A stretch of DNA of 64,000 nt from Hanleya hanleyi (lineage: Eukaryota; Mollusca; Polyplacophora; Lepidopleurida; Hanleyidae), in NCBI GenBank assembly GCA_036873755.1, contig JAVTVY010018814.1, positions 1 to 64,000 on the forward strand, given 5' to 3'. Under the pieces are notes generated by a model, which saw only the letters and a list, made by a program, of their open reading frames with translations, was not told the origin of the DNA and made no database searches. Both the position numbers and the translations under genes were made by a program. Within the stretch, counting starts at the first letter, position 1; the number at the start of each line of letters is the position of its first letter. Below are positions 1-12,345 of the stretch, piece by piece.

Positions 1-478
1 GGACAGATGATGGGGCTGGGTAAGACCGCGTGGGTGACATTTTAACAAAGTTCCGAGACTCAGGCGAAGCTAATTTCTGTGGACATAGCTCTGTTAGATG
101 ATGGCGATGGAATCTCTCAGACACTTGCCAAACATCGTGCAGAGGGGCACTCTCTGTTGCACCTTCGTCACAGAAGAAACATGTGTCACCTTTTGATGTT
201 ACATCTTCGCATGCAACATGGCGCCGCGTGTAAGGGCGATCTCGGGTGTCACCTTTACATGGAGGTATTGTTCACGACTCTAGTCGTGCCAGTCGACTTG
301 AAGAACATTTCAAACGGCAAGATGTGTGCCACTGGGCACTATATTTGGCAAGTGTCTGAGAGATTCCATCGCCATCATCTTACAGAGCTATGTCCACAGA
401 AATTGGCTGTTCGCCTAAGTCTCGGAACTTTGTTAAAATGTCACCCACGCGGTCTTACCCAGCCCCATCATCTGTCCT
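1..478. pseudogene. inverted duplication of a degraded transposon-borne reading frame
   Basis: Bases 1-128 recur as a reverse complement at about 348-478 with few changes, around a spacer of about 220 bp. The left arm may begin before the window. On the + strand the arm reads VDIALLDDGDGISQTLAKHR. On the minus strand, reading down from 626, it gives MPAKKRCKIVQ, then DWSRCALCQ, LHCPARSKRTDDGAG and a stop or frameshift. The C-x-x-C, C-PA-SKR, GAGY and LDDGxGI-x-TLxxHxAxWH pattern resembles a cysteine-containing N-terminal region that I remember from many repetitive open frames in corals and molluscs. Its function is not established. Here the frame is broken by a stop after GAG and by loss of the WH region, so this is a fossil. 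The family link is from memory and unverified. Confidence 0.5.
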
Positions 479-640
479 CTTCGACCTTGCTGGGCAGTGG
501 AGCACTTCTGATGAATGTACTTGGCACAGGGCACAACGGCTCCAATCCATATGGTGATGGCCGGCTGTCGACGTAGATGGTTGCAGACTGTCATCTTGTA
601 CAATCTTACATCGCTTCTTCGCTGGCATGGTAGTTCTAAT
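479..640 (-). pseudogene. unduplicated N-terminal part of the same transposon frame
   Basis: This minus-strand stretch continues the right arm of the inverted duplication upstream, from an ATG near 626. The frame reads MPAKKRCKIVQDDSLQPSTS, then the cysteine segment, and runs without interruption into the arm. It has no partner at the left because the left arm reaches the window edge. Confidence 0.42.
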
Positions 641-1304
641 CAGTCATCTGCAAGAAGAGAAACACAGATTTATTTGTCATAATAATATGTTGTTTTGGTT
701 TGCTTGATTGTGGCGTTTCTTGATGGCGTATCTATGTTGGTTTTCGGTGCAGTTAGGTATTGGAAGCCTTATTTCTGGGGAAATAATAAGAATGATATGA
801 TGAATGATATTTGCTTAAAGGATCGGACAAATTTTGGGTTTTGTTCATAAACTGCAGCTATTTCGCATGCATTCGTATATAATTATGATTGCAATGCATT
901 TCCGTCGATTGCCCGATGTTTTGTGTTCATGAAAACATATAGAAAATAATATTGCATTCAGATATGTATGTTCTTAAGTGACTACGATATGGAACGTCTT
1001 GTTATGCGTGAATCGTATGGACACAATCTTTGATGTTCACACATATAGCTGATATTGCACAAAATCGTAATGACACTGTATCTTAAATTGTTTAGTGTCT
1101 ACTGATCATCAAATTGATCACATATGGACTGGTTAATATAGATATTCTGACACATGTCCTGAAGTTATAAAATATGATAAATTGTCATATTTCTGCATCA
1201 GTAATGGCTTCCTTGTGTACGAAAACATATAAAACAACATTTTAATCATGTTTTTGTGACATGTATGCAAGGAGATATGCTGTTTAATAGATTTTCACAA
1301 CGCA

Positions 1305-1612
1305 CATGGTGGCCATCTTGGATTGTCTCAGTTTACGGGCATAAAAGAAAAATTGAGCTTGGCCCTATATCTGGAATCATTAAGTACATTCTGATCATCA
1401 ACTGTGCCAATTTTGGTGTCTTTACCACAATTATTTCACATATCTGCTTCACTATGGTGGCCATCTTGGATTTTGCCATTTCCGGGCATCCACGGAGAAA
1501 ATTTAGCTTGGCCCTATATCTAAAATCGTTTACTATATAATAAACTTCAAATGTGCCAATTTTGATGCTCTTACCACCAAACCCACAATCCTCCTGTACT
1601 TTGCCACATATC
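1305..1612 (+). repeat. two tandem copies of a roughly 155-bp unit
   Basis: Copy 1 (about 1306-1454) and copy 2 (about 1455-1612) share GGTGGCCATCTTGGATT, GGGCAT, AGCTTGGCCCTATATCT, TGTGCCAATTTTG and TCTTTACCAC or CTTACCACC in the same order. This explains the overlapping open frames on both strands here, which I do not regard as genes. Confidence 0.75.
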
Positions 1613-2166
1613 CGCCCCACTACTACAAAGTATGAATTATTTTAATGTTTTCCAGAATCCAGAATAAAGTGGTACAACAGAAGTATATAATAATTTGCCA
1701 GTCGTGAAAATACCAACTCGATGAAAATACCCACTCGATGAAATATTGATGGTATTCATCAAGAAACTGTTGGTATCCTCTATATATCCTTGCATCCCAC
1801 ATTTCTCCCCAACTATGTAAATTTTTCCTGGAAAACCAAGATATTAAGATCGATTATGAAGGTATTGCTTAAGACCACAACGGTTTTTGAAGAGTTTTTG
1901 TTCACTGTTCGAATTGACAGTATATAGTCTTATACAGTTATCAGGTGCCCTGCTGATGGAATTTTGACATAACATGCATGGCCCAATCAAATCTTCGGAA
2001 TGTAACGTTGCCATGCTTATAATAGATCGTTTTATCGTTCCTCCGGTCTACTTTTTGGAGCATATCCTCACACAAACATTCTATCGTCAAATGGGAACCA
2101 TTAGTTATAACTTTTCTGAGTTATTGCTGCATGCAGTTGATAACTTGGCCAGGTTATAATTTATAT

Positions 2167-2470
2167 CCTCTCTAAAAAAATTTGAGTGAACTGTTCCGCT
2201 CAAGTTTGAGCGAAAAGTATCTGTTCACTCAAACTTGAGTTACTCTTCACTTAACTTGAGTTAAAACCACTCAAGTTTACTCAACTTGAGTGGGATCAAT
2301 ATCCACTCTTATGCTTGAGTGGGATCAATATCCACTCTTATGCTTGAGTGAATGTCACTCAAGTTGAGTGCATTTAACTCTAGTTGAGTGAAAATCTCAC
2401 TCAAGTTGAGTGAAAATCTCACTCAAGTATTGAGTGGGATGAAATTTCACTCAACTGCTTTTAGAGAGTA
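2167..2470. mobile_element. foldback/MITE-like element built of TTGAGTGA iterons, CTCTCTAAAA ends
   Basis: The left end reads CTCTCTAAAA. The right end TTTTAGAGAG is its exact reverse complement. Between them lie about 20 copies of TTGAGTGA or its complement TCACTCAA, arranged as near-palindromes. A block of GAGTGGGATCAATATCCACT is duplicated in tandem. No coding potential is present. Because it has matching ends, no frame and about 300 bp length, I call it a non-autonomous inverted-repeat element. The target duplication is unclear. Confidence 0.7.
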
Positions 2471-3700
2471 ACTTTTGCAAGTTGGTGCATATTATCTATG
2501 TATATTATCTATGTTTATTAACTATGTATATTATTCTATATGGTGTTACTGAGGGTCCATTTCACAGGTGTTGTTCACATGAGTGACGTTACTGATAATG
2601 TCAAAATGAGCTAAATCGATAGATCATTTCATTCCACCATGCATTTCAGATAACCACGGTGATAAATGAATGCTTGTTAGTGAAAAGCAGACGAGAACGC
2701 CAAGGACAAATGGCTTTTTTGGCTTAATTTCTATCCTACAGTTTTGTATGGATTTCTTCCGGGAAGTCCATCGATCGAAAGGTTGAACGACACAATTATC
2801 TCTTAAATCCAGGAAAGATATATTATGAATTCCAGTAAAAAAATATTTTTGCTCCTCCTTGGGATATTTTCCTAGTATTTTTCTTTTTGTTCCTTTGTTT
2901 ATCTCTTATTAATTCTGGTTTCTCTGTAATATGGGTTTCAGAGAATCAACAAATCAAATTGTTACTCTAATGGACGTTTGAGACAGAGATGACAGGATAA
3001 TTTAATACGAGTGATTTACTTAGGTGGGGAGAATATATGGTGGTCTCTTCATATTTGATTTAAATCAATATACCGATATGCTCTTGTTCCTAAGTAGGTC
3101 TTTATGGATTTTATGCGCACGTTTTCTTTACTCGGCGACGATTTTCTGCCTCATTACCGTTTGCATCCTGTCACGACAAAAGCAATTTGTCGGTGGTAAT
3201 TCAATAAAACAGCACGTCCCCGAGAGTGATTATATGCTCAATTGTACTCTTTGTACATGCGACCTGCTGATGTATTCTCCGGTCGAGTCATTGAGGCAGA
3301 CTAACTAATATGACTGATGTCGGATCGGTAATGTTTTGCTTTAAAAATCACCATCCAGAGCTCTTGGCCACTTTGGCTTAATTGTACTATTACAATACAG
3401 AGACAAAAATATATTTTTCCTAAAATCCAGACCGAAGTTGGGGGTATTTTCTGATTTTACGGGAATAGACGGAGAACGCTGTGACGAAGATGGCGGAATT
3501 GCGAAACATGCGTACTTAAGCTGTTCCGGTAAAATGTTCGAAGGCGACGAGCCACGGTGGAATACGTACGTCGTCGAACGAAGTGCATTCATCAACGTGG
3601 GCGTAATTATGCATCTGCGGCGAACTCCTACCAATTTGAAGCTAGAGTTCTGGGAAGTTGGAGTCTCGATAACAGCACTTGAGGACAGTCGGAGACAGGG

Positions 3701-3890
3701 TGAGTGAGTAAATAGGATTTAACGTCTCTTTCAACAATATTTCAGTCATATCACGACGAACCAAATAAGCACCGCCCAGCCAAGTTGTGTTCCTGCTGCT
3801 TCAACGAATAAATCTTTGAAGCAACATGGCAACCAGACACCCGCCATCCATCCTGTATAACACGGAGGACAGCACAGGGCACAGACAGGA
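3701..3890 (+). repeat. mollusc-type interspersed repeat
   Basis: The run GTGAGTGAGTAAATAGGATT, then TTTAACGTCTCTTTCAACAA, TATTTCAGTCATATCACGACG, and the later CAACATGGCAACCAGACACCC resemble, in order, a repeat I remember from gastropod and bivalve genomes. The GTGAGT and TTTCAG within it imitate a 46-bp intron, and the ATG within it imitates a gene start. I treat both as parts of the repeat. The identification is from memory, with no alignment. Confidence 0.5.
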
Positions 3891-5557
3891 CGTTTACATT
3901 GGTGCAATAAAGGCAAGTGAAACTAGAACTCGTGGACTTCGAAAGGTTGCCGTTACCTGTGTGATTTTATGGTTTTGATGTTTGGCTGTGATCTTTCGAG
4001 TTTTTCCTATTTCCCAAAATTGGATGATAACGTGTATAGGTTGTGTTATGTGTAATGCTTTAGCTACCTTTGACACTCGTAACAGGATGAAATGTACGAA
4101 GTACAATAATTTGATGATTTATTCCATTAATTATTTTGGTGCTTCAGAGAAAATTTTAATGAAAACCAGAGCGTCTGGTGTCTCCCTTACGTTGAAACTA
4201 ATTATTTGGCTTGGAACCTTAACATTCAGTACCCAGCATGAAAAGCATTCTCGAGTGATATCCTGTGGCAAGTTATCCACATACAAAATTTGCAAAGAAT
4301 CTGTTCAGGTTTTTGAAAGTTACCGTCCAGAAGTAATTATTTTTTTTTACTTGTCTTCCTGGTACTTCAGCTTGTCACCCCTGCTGAAACTTTTTTCATC
4401 ATACTGTCATTTATTCCAACTAGTTTCTCCATGTTTTCAGGCATTGTAGAATTTGAACGCACATGTTTTTTCTGGGTTTTTTTCTCGATCGGGAGACGTT
4501 GATGACACTGACATATTTATCTCCTTCCTCTAGCTCTGCATTGCCAAGATCAATGTCCTCACTGCACGATGTTGACCATCATTCTAACGCATGGCACGAT
4601 CATACGTAGAAACTTCTGCTCATAGCCATGCAGTAATGGATGATATCTGAGTATATTAGGGCATTTCCCAATTGGTCACCTCCGATTGATCCCATGAGAT
4701 CCGAAATCGGCGCAATCACATTCATAAAACGAGGACACACCTCCAGAAAGCCATCGAATGAAATGATCCCTTGGTGGGCCTCGAAATGCCCCTATCACAA
4801 AATAAAAAGCATACCATTTTCCTGTGAACTGTCACCGATGTTATTAATTTAAAATAGGTAAGGTCGTTAGTAATATAGTTTTTCTTAAGGAAAACAAAGA
4901 AGCATGCTCCATTAGAGTGAGAAGTAACATAGCTGATTCGCACAACTTCGTTTTGGTCTCGCATAGAATCCCCCAGTCTTGCGCCTCTGCACTCAAATGA
5001 GACTGATATGTCTGATGTCTGAGATGCCCAGGTCAAACTATGTAAATACAGATAATTTCAATGGCTCGTTTAACTGCGGTGGGCATGTGACTTGATGCTT
5101 CAGGAATAACTTTCGAAGAGGATTATGTCCCTCCAGAAATATGTCCTTTGCGGCTGAGAGGTGGCACCGTATGAAATACATGCCGAATCATAGCGATAAG
5201 CTAAGGGTAGTGTTAAATGAAACGTGAAATGCCCTTAGCAAGCTAAGATGGATGTTGACTCAGTGGGCTCATTTCTCTCAACAGGCTGTTCCACTATTAG
5301 GGAGTTCAGTGTAACATGTCAACAAAATGTTCAAAATGATTAAATTTGTTGAAATAATATTTTCTTAAATATCATAACAGCAGGGGGGTTTTAGGCACTT
5401 TTTCATCTAGGTAACTCAGATTAAAAACTTGAATTTGAAGAATTGAGTTTTTGAGAAATTTTGAACTTGAGATTTGCCCCAAACAATTGAGTTTTTTTTT
5501 CGTTGGGTTCCCAAACGAAAATGTTGAATTGTCGTGACAAATAATAAAGCAAGATAA

Positions 5558-5581
5558 TTGTTGTTGTTGTTGTTGTTGTTG
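5558..5581 (+). repeat. (TTG)8 microsatellite
   Basis: Eight uninterrupted TTG triplets follow a stretch rich in AATTGAG words (5410-5500). Confidence 0.95.
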
Positions 5582-5990
5582 CCATCACTCGATCAACTCG
5601 CGAGTGCTACGTTAGCGTGTCTGGAGCAAGTCAAAATCGGCACGGGCAACGCAACGTTCATGTTCGTGTGTTAGCTGCCCGTGTTGGCAAGCACGATTAT
5701 CTTCCGATTAAAATACTCAATGACAAAGTTTTATTCAGCTTGTATTCTCCGCAATAAAACGTAGCAAACACTCGGCTTGTTCTGGTTTAGTTATCGAATT
5801 GATGTTGCCAGGCATGAACAGTCGACAGAAATATAAGCTGATCGCGCCAGATCGTGCCAGTCAATCTAGTGAACTTCATTTTATTTATCCATTAGCTTTG
5901 CCTTTCAAGCAAGGTACTTTATTCGCTAATCACAGCGCCCTCAACGAGCAGATCAATAATATAAAGGGAGATCACTTCCAAGCAGCTCTC

Positions 5991-6131
5991 GTAAAAGTCT
6001 CACGAGAGCCCATTGAGCAGTATGCGCAAAGACGTTTCCGCGCAAGTTCTGCCTTTTCTCAAACCGGAAGTTTAGAATTTTAGATGAACAATTTGGGCTT
6101 GAAAGACAGACTTCCCTTCATCTGAGACAAC
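5991..6131 (+). repeat. left arm of an inverted repeat pair
   Basis: This arm shares with the reverse complement of 6889-7066 the words GTAAAAGTCTC, GAGCCCATT, AGTATGCGCAAAGACGTTTC, TTAGATGAACAATTTGGGCT and TTCATCTGAGACA in the same order. The right arm has about 25 extra bases. The arms flank about 750 bp with no recognisable gene and could be ends of a degraded DNA transposon. Confidence 0.7.
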
Positions 6132-6888
6132 CCAAATTGTTACGAATTTCCAGATCAATATCTTCTCCACATTTGGCCCTGTGACCGTAAGTCCCAACTC
6201 TGCTTTGTTTTTTCACAATCTTGCGGACAAGGCAATTTTTCCCCCCATGAGACCAAACTGATGCAATAAGGCTGCACGCTTCGCGGCAGACTTAATTACA
6301 GTGCTAGACACCACATTAACGAGTACCTGCTTCTCTTCTTGCTTCTCAACAAAGTGTATTGAAGCGGCAGGACAGTCAGAGACAGTTTCGTGTCACCGGT
6401 GAATATGGTGCCATGGTTGTGTCAGCGTTAGACCGGTGTACAACTACGTATGTGAATGGTCGACATTTTTGGACGGGTTGTCGCCTTATGGCTCATAGGC
6501 CCAAACAACTGAATTCGGCAAGGGGCAGAAAATGGATATTGATGCTCGCTATGAAGATTCTCGCACCTCACCCAAGCCGCACTAAACATTGGCTCGATGG
6601 AAAGGGAAGTGAAATATCAAGTAGATTAGATGACTTTCCAGTAATATAAAGTAGACTTGTGATGCTGGTAATACGTCAAAATTCAACCAATGTTAAGGAA
6701 TTTTATACCATTATGTAAATAATTATTAAGGCCTCCCCCCCGAAGGGGGAGGGGGCTTCGTTGAATGGATTTAGTCTATAGGCCAGTCGTGCTTGATCTC
6801 CAAACATTTCCGAGAGAACGAAGCAGAATTCAGAGTTCAAACCCTGGATAAAATGTATAGGAGGGTTTGATCTAGCTTGGGATTGAAT
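6132..6888. other. spacer between the inverted arms, no gene recognised
   Basis: The spacer contains a 96-codon + frame at 6359-6649 without recognisable domains. It also contains a GC hairpin, CCTCCCCC at 6732-6739 pairing with GGGGGAGG at 6745-6752 around a 5-base loop. If the arms are transposon ends, this would be the element interior, but no transposase motif is visible. Confidence 0.4.
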
Positions 6889-7066
6889 TTCAGCTGTCTC
6901 AGATGAACGGAAGTGTGTCTTGTAAGCCCAAATTGTTCATCTAAAGTTCTAAACCGGAAGTTTGCTAAAAGACATTTAACAAGAACAACTGCGCGGAAAC
7001 GTCTTTGCGCATACTGTAAAATGGGCTCTTGCACGGGCCTGCCCTCTAGTCTTGCGAGACTTTTAC
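6889..7066 (-). repeat. right arm of an inverted repeat pair
   Basis: Reverse-complement partner of 5991-6131. The 167-residue minus-strand open frame across it arises from the repeat and shows no domain. The arm also holds an insertion (GCAAGACTAGAGGGCAGGCC region) that the left arm lacks. Confidence 0.7.
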
Positions 7067-7899
7067 GATAAAAAAAAATACAGCCTCCCTTCCAATCACG
7101 CCATCCAGTTGCTGAGATCGCCCGACAGTGAACGCTCCACAAGAAGAATATCATGAATACATTTTGACAGGTGATGTATCTACTAAGGCGGGGGACTTCA
7201 TACTTATAGCTAACTGTTTCAAGTTTATAACTGTTAACTAAAAACTCAACAACTGGAAGCGAATAGTCAGGATTGAGAATTAGTTCAAAAACGAAAGTAA
7301 TCAACAACAACACGTGTAGACTACTGTAGCACAATATCATTTGACGATCTAATTACCGGTATTCATTATTATTTATCACGAGTTGATTCGTTCTTTGAAC
7401 AAATTGTTCTGCCTCGATAGAGCCTAGAACTTTTTTGAATGTTTCAGATCTGTGAATAAAGTTGTAATTTTTTAAAAAGTTAGCATGGTTAGGGAAAGTT
7501 GCTCATGAATTCAGCTATTATAGGGTGATCTAACTAAAATTCTCCTAACAACTCTCGCTAAATGAGAGCGGAAGACAAGAGACCATCTGTTCTATTTGCT
7601 GTCAACGACCAACGCAACTGGAATATCGATTCCCGTGCTATAACATTGTCTGGCATCCAGTTTTCTTCATAAATTGATTATGTACGTCAAAAATTTCTGA
7701 TTTTATTAATTTTTTTTTAATTTTAAGTTTAGTGGAATGGGAGGACATACATGTAGTTTACTTGATGATCCTATTACTAGAGAAATGAAGATGTTATCTA
7801 GCTGCATTTTCGACAGGATAACAGGACACATTGATCAGATGAACAAAATGGTTTATTCCTATGAATAAATCATGTATGTGTGTGGTATATAATGCAACT

Positions 7900-7999
7900 G
7901 GTCCTAAAAATATGATCAAACTCAATTTATCCCCCAACAGCAAGCTAAATACTCAATTTGCAGGGTGAAAAACTCAATTTGACCATTAACGGTCCTAAA
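7900..7999. repeat. AAACTCAATTT iterons between direct repeats
   Basis: The 9-bp word GGTCCTAAA occurs at 7900-7908 and again at 7991-7999. The 82 bp between them carry three copies of AACTCAATTT. The direct repeats may be a target-site duplication of a tiny insertion. Confidence 0.4.
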
Positions 8000-9699
8000 C
8001 AAAATGACTTCTATGAATCCCAATTAGAAGTTATCAATAAGCAAGAATAATACACCAATTTGATGGATGATGCACAAAATTAAATCTCGTACTGTGTCAT
8101 TTATTAATTTCGTGCTCAAATCATTTTTATCTGGGAGAAAATTATATGAACCTGTGCGAAAATGACATTTTGAAAATTTGCCGTCCAGATTGTTTCTTTC
8201 CCGATCTCTTAAACTAAGTAATTGCTCAAAATAATTCGGATCCCTTCATATATATTCTTGGATAGTTCTCTCAGTGTCATCGAATCGATGTCAAAATTTA
8301 GTCAGCATATCGCGTAAAATCAGCTATTTTGTATACCTAATTTATTGGATTTTTGTCGCCGAAAAATAAAAGAAATCCCATAATTCTAGTCTCGCCTTCC
8401 ACGCATGCACAGAAATATGTTAATGAGCGTGACAGAATTTTAGTCCAATCAAACGGCTGGAAACGATGTTGGCGGGAAATCCCACATGTTAATGCGTTTA
8501 TTCCCGCCCGAAGGCAGCATTATTACTATTTTTGTCCAACAAAATTACCCCGATTTTGTTACTGCAAGACGAAACAAATTTAGCAGGAAACAGAGTAGTT
8601 CCCCTTGATCCTGATATCAACCAGGCCAACGTGAAGTGATGAAACGGGGCCAGTTTTGATGATATGCACTCGTTCTCAATTTGTAGGCTTCACACCATCG
8701 TGAACCTTTTATTCAAGAAATAAAGGTTAAATTACCTCATTTTTGTTGCAAAACAGTACAAAAGTTGGCCAGAGTTTCAAGCTGCTTATCTTCCATCATA
8801 TCACAGAGGACACTCAGAAAGTAGCTATCTTGCCAGACGCCATATAAAAAATCATAGATGTATCTGATAATTCTTTTTCTTGAGAAGATCATAATAATTA
8901 AATATCTGAGATTAAGATGAGCTACTTTGCTTGTCTTCCAGTCAAGGGCTACCTCACAGGCACTGGCCACTGACTGTTTTCATGAATGTGATTAGGTCGA
9001 AATGAGGGAAAGCTCCCATAAAGTTAACGTGATCGAATACCGCGAAATCCTCTTAAATATAAAAGTCTGTATTCTCGGTAGCCGAGAATAACTATTTTTG
9101 TCCCGAATATCTATTTTACAGATACCTTTTCTTCATTTTGTGGGGTATAGAAAGCCACATATTCATAAATACGGTCGTTGTCCATGTTTAACCACACATA
9201 TCTGTTCAGCTCAAGTTCATGTATTCCAATCTAGGTACATATCTTAGTTATTGTTAGTGAGTGTTGTCTGGAAGACATTTCCGGGGCGGCAATGCTTGTC
9301 CTATCCATTCCCAATAGCTAGTGATAAATATATTTGGCGAGGGTATCTATTTTCCAGAAAATACTGAACCTTTGTTTGTCTTTCTCGGCATATAGAAACC
9401 AAATATTTATGAAAAACGAGCATCTGTCCGTCTTTAAATCTTTCGGCACATCTGTGGATCACCAGCAATTGATAATTGTTCTATTGGTCTTAGTTCTCAT
9501 TCGCGACTGTTAAATGTATCTGCCATGGAGGCATTACCTGTGACAACGAGTCTGGAGAGTAAAGATGCAAATCTTCTGCTCATATATCGTGTATTAAATA
9601 AATAATGCAATCCTACATGTACTATATCTATAGCAGTCTAAAATTTGTGGTGGCCTTTCGAAGTTCATGAGTTCTAGTTTCGGTTGTAATGCATTCATC

Positions 9700-10045
9700 A
9701 TCATTACTAGGAATGTATAATATAGAAGCGTCTTGTCTGTCATTCAATATACAGCCGTCGTCCATTAAAGAATTTCCGCGTCTCTTATCCAAAGACCTAA
9801 TTCATATAATAACGTTAGCACCAAATTGAAAGGATACGTCACAGTATACATAATAGTAGGCTAATTTCCTGTAAGACAGAAGCGGTCAACAGATTTCAAT
9901 GATGCTAGCAAGAAATCATGAAGAATATCAAATCCGTATCGCTGATCAGTATTCTTAATCCATATGATATACGTTGTAAAGTCGTTATGTAGAGTGTGAT
10001 GTATCTCAGTCACGCTTTGATTGTGACTTTGATTGTGGCTGTTAA
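9700..10045 (+). mobile_element. interspersed repeat family R1 (modules C-A-B), + copy
   Basis: One of the best copies of the commonest local repeat. In order it holds module C (GCGTCTTGTCTGTCATTCA, CAGCCGTCGTCCATTA, CCGCGTC, CCAAAGACCTA), module A (AGAAGCGGTCAACAG then TTTCAATGATG) and module B (GTATCGCTGATCAGTATTCT, GATGTATCTCAGTCACGCTT). The copy at 46225-46705 repeats the same order. No long frame and no tRNA promoter boxes are visible, so the element is non-autonomous and its class unknown. Confidence 0.65.
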
Positions 10046-10424
10046 ATTATTGCATTCAGACTATGACAAGGAAAGCATTTTGTTTTATGTTGCCATCATT
10101 CTGCAGTTTCAATCTAAGATTTTATTAAATTGTTTAAAAAATATCAGCAGGTTTGAAAGATGGGTATATTCTTTAAAAATTATTTATATTCTTTAGTTTT
10201 ACGAGTCCCAGATTAAGTGAACGTTGGCGAAAGCAACAAGTATATCGACGATGTTGGATTACTTGTTTAAATCAAATCTATCAACCCCATTCAGACAAAC
10301 TTATCGCTTCTCTTGACCACTTTATATAACGATCACTGTCTATTAATACAAATCTTAGATATAATCGTCGAATGTGAGCCGTTATCAGTGAATTATTGGA
10401 ATATTTTTGGAACATCATAATGTC

Positions 10425-10480
10425 TTATCGACATCATTGAATACTGTTGACCGCTTCTCTTTCGTAAGAAACTAGCATAT
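10425..10480 (-). repeat. R1 module A fragment, minus
   Basis: It contains the reverse form of module A: GACATCATTGAATACTGTTG, then ACCGCTTCTCTTTCG. Confidence 0.55.
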
Positions 10481-11390
10481 AATATGTAAACTATGGATGT
10501 TGTTGTTTTTTGTTGTTTTATTTTTGTTCCAAACGCGACGCCAGTGCGTAATCTGTTGTCTGTTCGGTCGAAGTGGAAATAACTCTTTCACTCTAACTGG
10601 CGACAATAGATGGTGCGATCAAAACCAAGTTCTTCTACCAACTACCATCCCGGTTCCCATCGGCGATGTCATTAGTAGATTAATGGATGATACTCTGGAA
10701 TTTTCATCGGATTTGCAACATACGTGACGTGTGTACAAGTCCTTAACATCTCCACACGTCGGTCCTTAGCATGGCAATTCCCCGTGCCATGTTAAGGGTC
10801 GACTATGCCGATATCGTGGGATTTAACACCCTATTCATCTTATGGGGGTTTCCAGGCTTCCAAGTCTAAATTTTAGTGCTTGCAAACATTGACTAAATGA
10901 GGAAAATAAAACGTTATGTATATACATCAAATTCATTTCAGACTGAGCTCAATCTCAAAAGTGGAAGAGGTCAAAATTACACTGGCTGGGAATACAGGAG
11001 TAACAAACGTAATATAGATAGGTTGGAAGCAACTACATGACCTGGATGTTTTACTGAATATGCATGGCAGCTTTCCAGTTGAAGCATGATACTTCCCGCA
11101 CGAAGTGAGCCAACGAGCCATTCACTTACATGGGAAAGCTGGATTTATTTATTTGTGTATCAGCAATGTCCTGTTTACAAATGCTTATCGAAATTTGGGA
11201 CTAGGAAATCTTCAGAGTTGTCCGGTTTTTGAAATGTATGTAGTATTGTCCGTGTTAAAACACTGTCCGTTGCATAACTTTGTGGCGACGTCATATGATC
11301 AATGACGTTGTTTCGTATCCATATCAGGACAAACTTATTCTTTTCGGAAGATGAGCATCCCCGTCTGGATTTAGTCATTTGTTCTTATAT

Positions 11391-11455
11391 AGGGTGTAGG
11401 AGTTTCAGGGAGGGTCATAACTTTTCATACACTCTGGGAAAAACCTGAATAACGA
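11391..11455 (+). repeat. 65-bp dispersed repeat, copy 1
   Basis: It shares GAGTTTCAGGGAGGGT, ATAACTTTTCATACAC and CTGGGAAAAACCTGAATAAC with 15376-15440. An internal hairpin, GGTGTA paired with TACACC, is intact in copy 2 and slightly damaged here. Confidence 0.75.
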
Positions 11456-12244
11456 ATTTATTATCCCGAAAGCCTTTTTTAAATTAACATATCGAATTAT
11501 AGTGTTAAAAAGGCAATTTTACTGAAACATTACCACGGAAATTCAGCATATATGTGTCCGTCCATTTACAAAACCGGTCTCCATTTTTACAAAACCCGTT
11601 GCCTTCGCGAGTTCTGTAGGCGCGCAACACGAACGCTGAACTGTGTCAGTGCTCAAATTTGAAGCTGAATATAACTATTTACAAGGTATGTGTGTTTAAA
11701 AGTTTTATTGAACGTAATGCAGCAAGACTTCCTTTCATGAGATGTCAACAGTTGTGTATAATATTTTATGTTGATTTCGGGATAGGGTCTTATAAAGCGC
11801 ACAACTCGCCGACCTTGGTACCGGTTATGCAGAATATATTCGCTTGGCCAGAAAACGCTTCATTTTCGTTATATTTATATTCTCGATGTGCGAGAAGTAG
11901 AATACTCAGATCATGGTGGTATTCCGGTCAATATTATGGTATCTCACGTCAAAAATAGTAAAAACTTCAAGTTTGAAGTCTTGAAATGAAGATCCGCCAT
12001 GTATGTTATCGCACGTGAATCATGGATTTTTATCCCCTGTGAGCCCTTCCGTTAGAGTTACCGTTTGGTCACACCGTACATGGATCAGTATACCACAGTG
12101 AGGTGATTGGTCACGTGATCGGTCAGACCGGCCAGACGCTGACATCGAAAGATCCGGGTGTACGAATTTTTACACCCTAGTAAATTAACCAATGGAAATG
12201 CTACGATTTAGGTTGAGGGATAATAATATGATTTACTCCCTTAA

Positions 12245-12345
12245 TTTGGTGCTTATGCTATAATATGAATTAGGTCTTTGGATTATGGACGCGGAAATTC
12301 TTTCATGAACAAAGGCTGGATATTGAATGACGGACTAGACTATTA
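12245..12345 (-). repeat. R1 module C fragment, minus
   Basis: The words GAATTAGGTCTTTGGATTAT, GGACGCGGAAATTCTTTC and ATATTGAATGACGGACTAGA match reversed module C seen at 58970-59040. Confidence 0.6.

Noticed and set aside
3345..3707. A 120-codon + frame ending at a GTGAGT donor-like site, followed by a 46-bp apparent intron and an ATG at about 3823
   Set aside because: The donor, acceptor and ATG all fall inside a sequence that resembles a common mollusc interspersed repeat, the opposite strand is also open, and the intron would be unusually short.
3982..4449. A 155-codon + frame
   Set aside because: The composition is ordinary for this AT-rich DNA, there is no domain, and it includes runs such as poly-T translated as Phe. 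No splice or promoter context.
6732..6752. GC-rich hairpin followed by T-poor sequence, considered as a bacterial-type terminator
   Set aside because: The window is eukaryotic nuclear DNA, and the hairpin has no gene upstream and no U tract.
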